A stretch of DNA of 64,000 bases from Lucifuga dentata (lineage: Eukaryota > Chordata > Actinopteri > Ophidiiformes > Bythitidae): contig VXCM01000348.1 in the NCBI GenBank assembly GCA_014773175.1, forward strand, positions 248,001-312,000. Reading direction: 5' to 3'. Below the pieces are notes generated by a model that had not been told where the DNA came from, did not search any database, and saw only the letters and a program-made list of their open reading frames with translations. Positions 12,083 to 23,069 of this stretch are shown here, piece after piece. Each line of letters begins with the position of its first letter. Position 1 is the stretch's first letter. A program made the translations under genes and the position numbers.

Positions 12083-12096
12083 GCGCCATCTACTGG
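12083..12096 (-). promoter_or_regulatory. candidate CTCF site
   Basis: Read on the minus strand the bases are CCAGTAGATGGCGC, which fits the core vertebrate CTCF consensus CCASYAGRKGGCRS at every position. It is flanked by TGG upstream, also usual in strong sites. It lies between lsm10 and oscp1. Confidence 0.45.
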
Positions 12097-12447
12097 CCAT
12101 GTGCAATTACTTCAGGAAACAACTAAAATGTACAATAAAGTGTGTATTTCATATACTATTCTAAATGTCGTAGTAATGCATTTGGCATACTTTTATGTTA
12201 AATTTAGGGAAATGTACGGTGTTTATGGATGTCATATCTATATCTTATTTAAACCTGGGTGTTTGGCACTGCGATCAAACAGCCTATATTCCAATCATAT
12301 GCTGCTTCATATGAAAATATAATGCACTAAGGAGAATGACTCTGATTCTCAAGAACCCTCATACCTGCTGAAACTGGTGATTTAGTGGAAAAACAGAACA
12401 CAAACACATTGTTTAGTAAATGTTTAATAGATAATATATGACTATGA

Positions 12448-12453
12448 TTTTAT
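12448..12453 (-). promoter_or_regulatory. oscp1: oscp1 polyadenylation signal
   Basis: TTTATT on the plus strand (AATAAA on the minus strand) lies about 230 bases beyond the oscp1 stop codon. Confidence 0.45.
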
Positions 12454-12679
12454 TCAATGCTAAACAACCAAGTATACAGTAGAACTGCGTACATTTACTG
12501 CATATATTATAGATCAAAAAAAGCTTGAAGTGACAGGTCATGAGATACAAACTATAAAATGGAAGCAAAAATTGGATTAGTTGAGCACTTTATGTGAGTT
12601 TTTCATTGAAAACAACTTGCTTTCACAAACTTTAATGACTGCGAGTAACCAGACAAAAATTAAGAGACTGGACAGATAA

Positions 12680-15600
12680 TTAGAGATCATCCATCATGGC
12701 CAGTAGGTCATCTCCTTTGTTACTACTGGGATTTTCAGGCTGTTCTTGATCTGGAAACTCTCCAGCAATTCGAGCCAGCTCTGTACTGGCTTGCATATCC
12801 TGAGCCAAACAAAGCCNTGGAAACTCTCCAGCAATTCGAGCCAGCTCTGTACTGGCTTGCATATCCTGAGCCAAACAAAGCCAAAACACATAAACTCTTC
12901 ATGATGTACAGTAGAACATGTTTTTACATTGTTAAAATTTCAGTTAAGATGGGTACATCCTCCTCAGTGCATTGCTACAGGTCCTTGTTTAGTTTTAAAG
13001 GTGCTTACATTAATAGTGTTTATGGTGTAAATTTAAAAAGTAATCATTAACAGTTTACAGTGTAACATCCAAACTTTACCTGCATCGCTTGAATATTTAT
13101 CACATTGGAAGAAGACTCCTCAGGTCCTCCTGAAGCTCCCCTGTTAACAAAATAATGGAAATAACAATGCAGATGAGAAATAAAAGAATTAAAATGGAGG
13201 AGGCTCATACAAAACAACAATGTAGGGAAATAAAATACTTTAGAAATAGCCCTGATAAAGAAGGAGCACTCACGCCTCCTCCTGGTCTGTAGTAAACAGC
13301 TTGATCCGAAAGCCTGGCTCAGCATCCAGCATGTTCTCATCAGCCTTCATGCTGCCCATCAGACGAGCCAACAGGTTCAGCTCTTCTTTGGCCAGCAGGT
13401 TTGGACTATCATCTGTCTGCTGCATGGAGAATGTGTATAAGAGAATGTACATGAACTAGAGTGAATGTATTGCATAACACTTCATAACATTCAGGTGATA
13501 ACAGGTGACCGAGAACTCATGTTCATATATTTAATTGGAGCTTTTTAGTGAGTATTACCTTGACAAAGGGAGCCTTGCATGCATGTGTCTCCTGTGGATT
13601 GCTGATAGTGTACCTTTTAATTAATGAAAGCAAAAACACAATGGTGGTACGCAGAAAGTGAAGAAAGGTTATCCACATAGTGACATGTAAAACATTCACA
13701 GCAGTGGTGATGATTTTACAGCATCGTACATACATGTTTAATCCCAGTCTGATGACTCTGTCCCCATGTAGGTCAAACGATCCCTCTCTAATGGGGCTTG
13801 TGTAACTTCCACCTTTAGGGAACTCGTGTTGCCTCACTTCTCTCCCCTTAATGTCAAACATCCTGCAGCGACAGGAGGTAAGTGAAGACACATTGGAGTT
13901 CTGAGGCATTTCTTATAGGAAGGGAGTTGAAATCAAAGTCTAAATACAACACCCACTGATTGCCAGCGATAGAAGAAGTATTCAATGTCTCTGTAGAAAA
14001 ATATTTAATCATAAGCAAAAGTTCTGCATTAAAAACATTTGCTAAAGTATCACAAGTAAATTTAATGGACTCAATCAGCTTGTTTATTGTTTATTGCACA
14101 GTAATACCAATGCACAAATAAAGAAAATCCCAAAATTCAACATATGAAATAAGATGAAAAACCTTGAATCTCTTGTTTTAGACGTTGAAGAATTCCATGG
14201 CTGTGTAAATTCTCTAACAGGCTGTGTAAATTCTCTAAAAGTCTTTAGATAGTGTCTAAATTTAATGTCAGTGGGCTGAGACAAAACTGTTTTTTTTAAT
14301 TTTATACTGTATTATTATATCTCATGTATAATTATATTATTATATCTCATATAATTTTATGCATAAAATTGACTATGCAAGTAACTACAGCCATCAGATA
14401 AATGTAGCGGAGTAAAAGTCCTTCTAAAGTGAAGTGGAGTAGTATAAAATCTTCCTAAAACCGAAGTACAAAAGTAAAGTACCAATATCTCGGTGGTAAA
14501 TGTACTCGATTACTTACCACCTCTACTGATTACAATATGTAACCTATGCTTTTGGGCCACTGTGGCATTCCAGTGGAGAGTGAGGTTTGTAAAACATCCC
14601 AATTAAAAACAATCTTCAAAAAGATGGTAAGTAAAATGACTGATAGATTTTTGTAAGTAGATTTTTGTATATTTATATGTTTGGGCTGTTAAACAGTAAA
14701 TTATCTATAGCCTCAGTCTGTTCTCACTTTTCTCACAGAGGACATTTTAACCTGTCAAGCACAGATGATTAATAGCATAGATCATGGCTGCATTCAGGAA
14801 TTTGGAGTGCCATGCTGGCTCACATCTAATTGGAAAAGAGCCAATCTTAATGCCATTAGTTATATCTGTGGCTCTGTTATGACAGTAGTTATGCATACAC
14901 TTACTAGTATGAAAATCAGATTTGCTTATGAAAAGACATTACTGGTTGTAGGTAGATCACAAGTTGCTATGTCAACATTAAACTGATCAGATGTATTATA
15001 AATTAAATGATCTGTTTCCAGACAAAGAAACATTTAAATGGACCGTAAGAGTTTAGTTAGGCTGAAAAGTCTAATTTGTAAATTTAGAATAGAATCAACC
15101 ATTTGCAGCCACTGTGGCCCAAGACCCACAGTATGTCTGAGCATACAGTAGTCCAGCTGCCTGCCTGAATATGTGTTGTTTAACTCAACAGCACTGTGCA
15201 AAATACATGACCATTCATGTGTGAAAGATAAATAGAGATGTTACAGAGAATATAGACTGTAAAAAAAATTCTCAGAACACACTCAACACCCCTGTCATGT
15301 TGTTACTTGTCACCTACTTAATTAGCCCTGGGATATCTATCCCATGAGGCACCGGGCCTGACGTTGATAGGGCAAAACATCCGTTGGGATTCTGTACTTT
15401 AATGTTGAGGAAGAGTGACACCTATAAAAGAAATAAAGTGCTGACTGAATAAAAAAAAAAACCAAAAAAAAAAAAAAANAAAAAAAAAAAAAACAATATA
15501 CAGTATATATATATATATATTCATGTCGTTTGTTGGGGCAGCTGAGCAGAAAAGCAGAAGACTTACGCGGACATGCATGTCTTGAAAAAATATGAGCAGT

Positions 15601-17362
15601 GTTTGTCTGAGAAGTTGGAATTCACCTTCTGACAAGGGCAAGTAAACCTATAAATCAAGGAGAGCAAGAACAGGTCATACAGGATGTGCATATCTGAAGG
15701 CTGAGAGCTGGAAGATAGACAGGAGTGATGGGTTAAAACTTGACAGAAAAGTGGACGGAAATTACAACTGTTGTAAAATTGACATTCAGTATTAGAATAT
15801 GATAATGTAATGCTGATTTGATGGCAATACCTCTATGATCTTCCTGTGTGCCTCGTTTACTTGGTTCAGGACCACTGGAGTGTCTTTCACAAAATCCCTG
15901 ATGGTATCTATGTGATTGTACGTAATAAGCAGCAAGTCTTTTGGCCGTGGACAAAGGAAGACTTGATATTTGAAAGCCATGATCATCAGCTCATAAAGCT
16001 AGATAACAAAAAAGGAAAAAGAACGAAATTTAATGGTAAATCTATAACAACATGACAGCAAAAACAGGTTTGTGACTCCACAAATAACCTGCAAACACCT
16101 ATTTATATATGAGGGGCTCTTAAAGTGCACAAGAAATTAAAAATTAATTTGCCACCTTGTTAAACAACTCTCCATGTAGTGATATAAAAGTCAGCATTTC
16201 CTGTATTTTTCCAAAATCACATTGCTGTTATTTTCTGTTGAAATAATTACTTCTAATTTAAACAATTGCACTTCCCATTCCCCCTGTTTAAAAAAGTCTG
16301 TTTCAGCATTCCAAGTACCAAACTTTAATTTTGTAGCCATATTAAGCTGAGTCAAATTCCACATCAATAACTGACGAGTTTGTCTTAATGTTTCTGTGTG
16401 GAGTTGGCATGTTCTCCCCATGTCGTAGGTTTTCCTCGGGTGCTCCGGTTTCCTCTCACCTCCAAAAACATGCAGGTTAGGTGAATTGGAAACTCCAAAT
16501 TGACCGTGAGTGTGAATGTGTTGTCTGTCTCTGTGACAGGCTTGCAACCTGTCCAGGTGTACTCTGCCTCTCGCCCAGTGACCCCTGGGATAGGCTCCAG
16601 CCCCCCAAAACCCTAATGTGTGTATAGATAATGGATGGATAGAAATAGCCATATCTCTGTATATTTTGTTCCTTTAATTACAGTATTTTGAGTAGAAGTG
16701 AGTTACAGATTGCAACTTTAACTGATATCATCTCTCCCTCTCTACTTTATATTACTCTCCAACATACCCTGATCACAGGAAATACATTCAATTACAGTAG
16801 TAAGGTTCAGCAAGTCTTCCATATTTTAGCACTGCCATAGGTGGAATACATTAGCAAGATACACCTTATATTGATGAATGCAAGTCTGATGCTTTGTATG
16901 TATGGCTGATTGTCCTCTTCAGGGTTCTAGAGGTCATACTACTTTATCTACCATTTTGACCTCCATTGGGTACATGAATTACAGCTAATAGTAGACACTA
17001 AAGTGGAAAAGGAGCTGACTACAATCAACATTATGCTAGGGCAAATGGATACCTCTTCTTCGGTCAGTGTCTGACCACACTGCTGCAGGAGAGTTAAATT
17101 TCCAATAAAAAGAAAGAAAATATGATTGTCACTGTCTTGTGTATTGTGCATGGGGAAATTTGATGCATGTACTCAGTTTATAAGCTGACAGCTACAGCTT
17201 GTCAGGGTGAGGGATAACAGAGCTACACATGCCCACAACCAACTGCATACCTTTCTCTGAATTATCCTCCGATGTGTTGTGAGCTTGTAGGCATTGGTCT
17301 AGTATGTAAAACATCTCTCCACCAAGGTTAATGAAAACCAGGGGGAGGGTTCTCATAGACAT
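12680..17362 (-). CDS. oscp1: organic solute carrier partner 1 (Oscp1), second exon not found
   Basis: Nine exons on the minus strand, listed 5' to 3': 17251-17362 (ATG at 17360-17362), 15831-15998, 15567-15647, 15318-15421, 13734-13862, 13559-13613, 13274-13419, 13080-13140 and 12680-12799 (TAA). From the third to the last, all phases agree. Recognisable blocks in order: LPLVFINLGGEM, MAFKYQVFLCPRPKD, GEFQLLRQTLLIFFQDMH, SGPVP, GSFDLHGDRVIRLGLNMY, LLAKEELNLLARLMG, EPGFRIKLFTTDQEE and KGDDLLAMMDDL. OSCP1 (NOR1) modulates organic solute transport and is linked to ciliary biology (family knowledge). Two defects: the exon for about 55 residues between the first two listed exons is absent, and the final exon carries a duplicated 65-bp segment across an N at 12817. 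The first is unexplained; the second looks like an assembly error. Confidence 0.9.
12752..12882. repeat. perfect 65-bp duplication around a single N, in the oscp1 last exon
   Basis: Bases 12752-12816 and 12818-12882 are identical and separated only by N at 12817. Each copy contains the acceptor AG and the first part of the last oscp1 exon. Copy 12752-12816 is continuous with the rest of the exon and gives a clean 120-base exon (39 residues plus stop), so the other copy is most likely an unmerged contig overlap. Confidence 0.85.
13966..14528. repeat. interspersed repeat of the 'AAGTAAAAGT' fish type
   Basis: The left side is a diverged 'agaagaagtattcaatgt...' with 'aaaagttctgcatt'. The right side carries 'agtggagtagtataaa', 'aaagtaaagtacc' and 'aaatgtactcgattacttaccacctct'. 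These are the degenerate ends and interior of a repeat very common in percomorph genomes. Related sequence occurs at about 26400-26617 and 45205-45726. Family assignment (hAT-like non-autonomous) is from memory and uncertain. Confidence 0.5.
16391..16640 (+). mobile_element. tRNA-type SINE, 5'-truncated copy
   Basis: The body shares 'catgttctccccatg', 'aaaacatgcaggttaggtga', 'cctgtccaggtg' and 'gggataggctccagcc' with the fuller copy at about 32216-32578. The tRNA-like head with its A and B boxes is missing. It ends in a short ATGGAT repeat and lies in oscp1 intron 1. Confidence 0.75.
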
Positions 17363-18590
17363 CTTGAAAAAAAAAAAAAGGATTAACTCCTTACAGACAA
17401 TGCAGAACAGGTGCAGAAGTAGGTGTTGCAAACAGCTGAGCCCCTTGCATATGAGAAAAACTCTTGTCATGTCAAATACATTATCTGATTGCTCCTGTTA
17501 CAACTTGCCACTGGTAATAATAGAATTGTCCATGTTAAGTCTTCCCATGTTATCACGCCTCAACAGATAATAACCTTTCTTGCTAAGATGCAACAGGTGG
17601 TGAAGAAGGGGATCAGCAGTGGGCAGCCCACAAGCTAAGTGGCCAGGATAAGCATGACGTGACAGCACAGTACAACCAACCAGAGGTGAACAGCTTTATG
17701 TTACTACTAAACCTAGTTGCCAAGCCTAATTTAGAAGCAAAACGTTTTATAATCTGAAAAAAAAACATCCTTTTTGGGCAAAAAAGTGAAAGGTTGGTAC
17801 AAGGAAATAAACGGTCACACTCTGCCTCAAGGTGAAAAAAAATACAAAATGCACCTTTATTACACAGCCTAAAGCAAGACTATATAAAATATAACCAATG
17901 CATATAACACTGATGTGGTGAAGCTAATTATATAGACTCACTACAACTGTGTACCTATACCATGTGTGGACAATGAAGAAGCACTACTGTATTGAAAAGA
18001 GAGGAAAAACCAAAATATATGCAAAAAATAATTAATATTTTTAATATCTGATCTGCTTTAGTTGCATTTGTTGTTTTGAATTTTCCTAGAACAATAGTTC
18101 TACAGTATCTCTGATTGTGTGAAAAACTGAAAAAAAAAAAAAAAAAAAAAAAAGCCCAAACTTTAAGAATCTTACGTTCGAATAGTGTGATTCAGGTTGT
18201 GTATGACTTTTGACAATATCCATATATGCAGTAAATAATAGCCTACTGAAATGTTTCCATGACTGTTAAGCCATGTTTCTCTTCCACACATTCTTTTTTT
18301 CTCTCTGTCTCTTTCTTTCTATATACATACAAGATTAGCAAGTAGAAACATGCAAATGAATGTCTATCTTTATGCAAATTGGGAATATGATAGCAGTGCA
18401 CTCCAAGAGAAGCCAGTTGCCCATTTATCACTGACTGCTCAGCATATATGTTCACAGTTAATGCTTTACAAGCCAAGTGAAAAATTTTACCAATGGGCAC
18501 CTGAGACAAAAAGGTAACACCACCTAGGAATACAACCTGTACAAATCCTGACTGATTTCATTGGACTACAGATTAGCCAACAAACCAACT
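17363..18590. other. spacer between oscp1 and the PI-PLC-like gene (divergent starts)
   Basis: The oscp1 start (minus) and the PI-PLC-like start (plus) face away from each other across about 1.2 kb, so both promoters should lie here. I see A-runs (18130-18153) and AT-rich sequence, but no convincing TATA or CpG-rich core. Confidence 0.4.
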
Positions 18591-21500
18591 ATGGAGATCC
18601 ATCAGTACTTCTGTCTTCTCTCTTTGTAAGTTAAACTTAATTCTTAAATTAATCACTTTATTTCACTGCCAATTCTTTTCACTGCATATAAGAAAATGCT
18701 CTTTTGCATCACAAATGGTTTGCTGACATGTTCAGGTGCAAAGCTTTCTTGCATATTTAGGCAGTTCTTGGTTTTATTTGCTTAAAGAACTTGACTTTTT
18801 AAAAAAATAGTATATTTTCTTAAAACTATTCAAACAAACACGCCTTCTGCTCTCCCCAGAGCTATTGCCACTTCCTGCTCGGACTCAGGGACAGGTTTCA
18901 GTGATGACCCAGCACTAGATGAAAGCTTTCAAAACTTGAACTGGATGGAGTCTATACCCGATGACACTCCAGCCTCAGCTATTTCTATTCCTGGAACACA
19001 TGAAAGCTTAACACTGCATGGAGGACCGCTTGTTAGTTGTCAAGCATGGACTTTGGACAAGCAACTTAAAGTTGGACTGCGATATTTTGATGTACAGGCT
19101 GGGATGTGGTTTATTAGCCAAGAGCATGTTGGTATTCGGGATAGTCGGTTGTGCTTTGGCAACATATTCAATTTGATGAAGTTCTGAACAACATTTTAAA
19201 CTTCTTAACAGTGAGACTGTGCTTTTGAGAATGACATTACATGGACTTTACCAGAAAAAAAGCTGCAAAACTGATAACAAAGTTGATTGAAAATGTCAAA
19301 GATAAAATATGGACTAAGTTGGAAGTACCAAGCATGCAACAGGCAAGAGGGAAGATTGTATTTGTTCAGAGTGAAACTTTCCTTACTGGCACCAAGAACC
19401 GTAATTAATTTTTTCTTAAAAATAGAAAACTTAACAACATTGCAGACATGATAAAGAAAGCCAAAACACACCTCTGTGCTCATCACATTGTGCTGACTGA
19501 CAGCAAATCATTTTTTGGTAGCCCTAAAAAGTTCTCTAGAAGAATTAACAAGCGGCTTAATAACATTGTGGTGGAACATATAAAATCTTTCAATCCAGGC
19601 TGCTTCGGCATCTTAAATATGATCTACCCCAGTCCTGATATAATTAGGAACATCATTCAGATCAAGGAATGTATTTGTAGTAAAGATGAAGAAAAGGGAC
19701 ATGCACAGAATGGAAAGAAGCCTGAAATGGATCTTGTGACACATACAAAGCCTGAACCAGCAGATAAATTATCACCAGTTGAGAAAATTTCAGAACCAAC
19801 AGTCAAACCAGAGACACCAACAACAGAGCAAACTTCTGAAACACCTGAACTGCAAACAACAGCTGTACCAGAACCTGGTGCAGAATCACCAACATCTGAG
19901 CAAGCTCCAGAACCATTAACTAAACCACGACCTGAACCAAAGTCAGTGACACCTGAACAAGACTCGGAACAGACAGCTAACCCTCATGTGACAACTGAAT
20001 CAGAACCATTGACAGAATCTCCATTATCTGGACAAGTATCAGAACCAACAAGTGAGCCACAAACAACAGCTGAACCAGAACTGGCTGTGGAATCACCAAC
20101 ATCTGCGCAAGTCCCTGAACCATCAACTGAAACTACATTTGTTTATTCACCAGGACCAGAATCACCAAAACCAGAACATTGTTCTGTATCACCTGAACCA
20201 CAGACCACATCTAAAGCAAAACAGAGTGTGGAGTCATCAACATCTGAGCAAGTTTCTGAACCATCAACTGAATTTCACCCTATATCTGAACCAGCACCTG
20301 GTGCGGAATCACTAACACCAGAACATGATTCTGAATCATCTGAACCACAGACCACATCTGAAGCAAAACCAAGTACAGAATCAACAATGTCTGAGGAAAT
20401 TCCTGAACCATCCACTGAACTTCAACCTCCATCTGAACCATCACTTGGTGCAGAATCATTAACACCTGTGCAAGATGCAGCACCGTCAGCTGGACCTCAC
20501 ACAACAGCTGAAATAGAATCATCTGTAGACTCTTCTGAACCAACACCTGAGCCACAAACCATATCTGAAGAACGCAGTGCAGAATCATCAACATCTGAAC
20601 AAGTTTCTGAACTATCAACTGAACTTCAAACTGCATCTAAACTATCACCTGAATCAGAATCACCAACACTAGAACACAATTCTGAATCACCTGAACTACA
20701 GACCACATCTGAAGTAATACCTAGTGCAGAATCATCAACATCTGATCTCGTTTCTGGGCCATCAATTGAATTTCAACCTGCATCTGAACCAGCACCTGGT
20801 GCAGAATCACCAACAACGGAACACGGTTCTGAATCATCTGAACCACAGACCACATCTGAAGCAAAACCTAATGCAGATTTGTCAACATCTGAGTGTGTTT
20901 CTGGACCATCAACTGAATGTCAAGCTACATCTGAACCAGCACCTTGTGCACAATCATTAACACCTATGCAAGATTCAGAAAAGTTAGCTGGACCCCACAT
21001 AACAGCTGAAACAGAACTTGGTGCAGAAGCATCAACATCTGCACAAGATTCAGAACAGACAGCTGAACTTCATGTGACACCTGAACCAGAACCTTTGACA
21101 GACTCTTCAACATCTGAGCCACAAACCACATTTGAAGCAGAACTCAACATCTCAGTAAGTTTCTAAACCAATCTTCAACCTACTTCTGAACCATCACCTG
21201 AACCAGAGTCCTCAACACCAGAACACCATTTTGAGTCACTTGAACCATAGACCACATCTGATGCAGGACCTGGTGCAGAACCACAATCAAGTTTCTGAAC
21301 CATCAACCAAACTACAAACTGAACTAGAATCACCATCGATAGAACAGGGTTTTGAATCATCCAAACCACAAACTACACTTGCAGCAGAACCTGTGGCAGG
21401 ATCACCAACATCAAACCCAGAATCACAACCAGCACACACATTACACCTCAGTCAGGATCTAAACTAGAATCACCCACACCTAAGAAAGTTTCAGAACCAC

Positions 21501-21790
21501 CAGCTAAGTCACACACCACAAATGAATCATTGCCATCAACATTTGAGCCACTGACATCGGATCCACAATGACAAAATGAGCCAAATGTATTGTCTCCAGA
21601 AGTGCCTGAGTCACATAAAGGTGTTATCTCTGATATATTACCTAAAGTAGAATCAGTGCCAGAACCACAGTGGAGATGATGTAATTGTCATTGAGGGAAA
21701 ACCACTAAACAATAGAAAGTATAATAAAAGAAACCAAATAATATCTTTTAAGAATAAATTGTCAAATAAAACTGAGCATTATTTTGTTCT
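18591..21790 (+). pseudogene. decayed secreted PI-PLC X-domain protein with Ser/Thr/Pro/Glu repeat tail
   Basis: Exon 1 (18591-18625) encodes MEIHQYFCLLS and ends in a GTAAG donor. Exon 2 starts at 18860 after a pyrimidine-rich acceptor and completes a signal peptide (LAIATSC). A PI-PLC X domain follows: SIPGTHESLTLHGG with the catalytic-type His, then GLRYFDVQAG and HVGIRDSRL. The frame breaks near 19165-19172, again near 19207, and at an A-run at 19253-19261. A stop TAA follows at 19406-19408. Domain sequence resumes in the shifted frames, for example GLYQKKAAKLI, ARGKIVFVQSETF and HHIVLTDSKS. An uninterrupted frame to 21166 then encodes about 480 residues of imperfect S/T/P/E repeats; further repeats continue in broken frames to about 21690. 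AATAAA motifs lie at 21753 and 21765. The fold resembles bacterial-type PI-PLC seen in fish genes; loss of function is inferred from four lesions. Confidence 0.75.
19741..21166 (+). repeat. coding-type tandem repeats (S/T/P/E-rich tail)
   Basis: The open frame repeats a module of about 46-48 residues (near 140 bases), itself made of two related halves. Recurrent pieces are EPQTTSEAKP, STSEQVSEPSTE, SEPAPGAES and LTPEHDSES. Copies are diverged by substitutions but keep frame and composition. The tail has almost no aromatic residues and no predicted membrane segment; it would be disordered and could be heavily O-glycosylated if secreted (inference). Confidence 0.8.
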
Positions 21791-22800
21791 ATAGTTTATA
21801 ACACCAATTAAATAACATATTCATAATCGATCGCACAAGTCATTTTGCAAACCTCATAAACCTTGCTGTGGAAGTATAACAACATGTCTGTAAATATTTG
21901 TACAGAAGAGGATTAGGATCACATGAAAATAATGATCTATGAGATTAATTTCAGAATCATGAGGAGAAAAAAAAATATTTTGAGAATTAATGGTATAATC
22001 TTGGAAACATTCAGAAGAACTTAAAGAATTCTGCTGTATTGTGAGAATTCTCACTCTTCTATTCTCAAAGTTGACTGTGACTTAATAGCACATTTCAGTT
22101 TTGTTCTTTTTTACTTTTTCTGAGAATACTGACGTTTGTTTCAAGACTCATAATTTTCTTCGCATAGCTCCATTCTACTTCCATACTGCAGAAAGTGCAG
22201 TAAAGTGAAAGTGTTTGTAGTGGGTGAACTGAGGGATGATATATTATCAGCTACTGCTAACATACTGTATTTCCCTGCTTGTAGTGTTTAAATCCACATA
22301 GTAAAATTTCAGACAGGATCTATATAATTCACTGTCAGAGCTCAGGACAGTATGCAAAATATGTAGAACGAGAGGCCTGTAATTTTAAAGATCAGCAAAA
22401 AGGTCTTGTCACTCTTCAGTAATTACACTAAAGCAGCTCAGATATAACTTGTCTTTAACAAAAAGAGCTACAATAATCCTATGACTAAATGTTACTTGTC
22501 ACCAAAACAGCAATACATTCCTGAACGGTTTATACTAATTGTAGCAATTACTTGCCGATTAGCAAATGACATACACTGACAAGTCCATTGAAGATCTTAT
22601 GTTAGTGATCATGAAAACTTTACCTTAAGAGGTCACCATTAAACCTGATTTTTAAAAAATCATAGTGTAATAAATATAGATTATGAAGACATAAATTTAT
22701 TAAGCGAATTTAGGAGCATTTTGGGAGATATAAAATCAAAGGAATCTATATATTTCCTGTAAATGTATTTTCTAATTTTTCTTCTTTTTCCCCCCCATAA
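21791..22800. other. spacer upstream of zc3h12a
   Basis: AT-rich non-coding sequence with no repeat or exon recognised. Confidence 0.35.
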
Positions 22801-22903
22801 TTATCCATTCGTAATGGGCATCTGTTAACTAAACAGCGGATTATGACTGGTCCTATTATCTTTTTTTTCACAAAATGCACGTGACCAAACTGTCTTGCTG
22901 CCT

Positions 22904-23069
22904 TCTGATTGGCTGCTGATGTTAACAAAAGGAAAATCCAACTTCCTGTAAGGGTTATAACTCATACACACATCACCGGGCGTCACCGTGGATCACCTCT
23001 GACAGACTCTTCATTCTAAATCCCTACTGAAAAGATCTTTATTTATTTTGGAAACCATCTATTGCGCAG
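22904..23069 (+). promoter_or_regulatory. zc3h12a: zc3h12a promoter and non-coding first exon
   Basis: An inverted CCAAT box (TGATTGGCTG) lies at about 22907. An NF-kB-like GGAAAATCCA is at 22931-22940 (one base from consensus), followed by TTATAA at about 22955. The sequence then runs to CAG at 23067-23069 with a GTAAGT donor at 23070, consistent with a leader exon ending there. Regnase-1 is induced by NF-kB in mammals (family knowledge); the site here is only suggestive. Confidence 0.45.

Noticed and set aside
12752..12882. Genuine tandem duplication of the last oscp1 exon
   Set aside because: The copies are identical, including intron bases, and meet at a single N, which points to assembly and not to biology.
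16191..16652. 153-codon open frame on the minus strand
   Set aside because: Most of it is the antisense of a SINE fragment.
17053..17082. A 30-base exon-like stretch on the minus strand (CAG acceptor, GT donor, coding QCGQTLTEEE) in oscp1 intron 1
   Set aside because: It looks well bounded, but it does not resemble the missing oscp1 exon and does not repair the reading frame between the neighbouring exons.
20052..20960. Asn/His/Gln-rich open frames in other frames of the PI-PLC repeat tail
   Set aside because: They are shadows of the S/T/P/E-coding repeat and have no start or splice context of their own.
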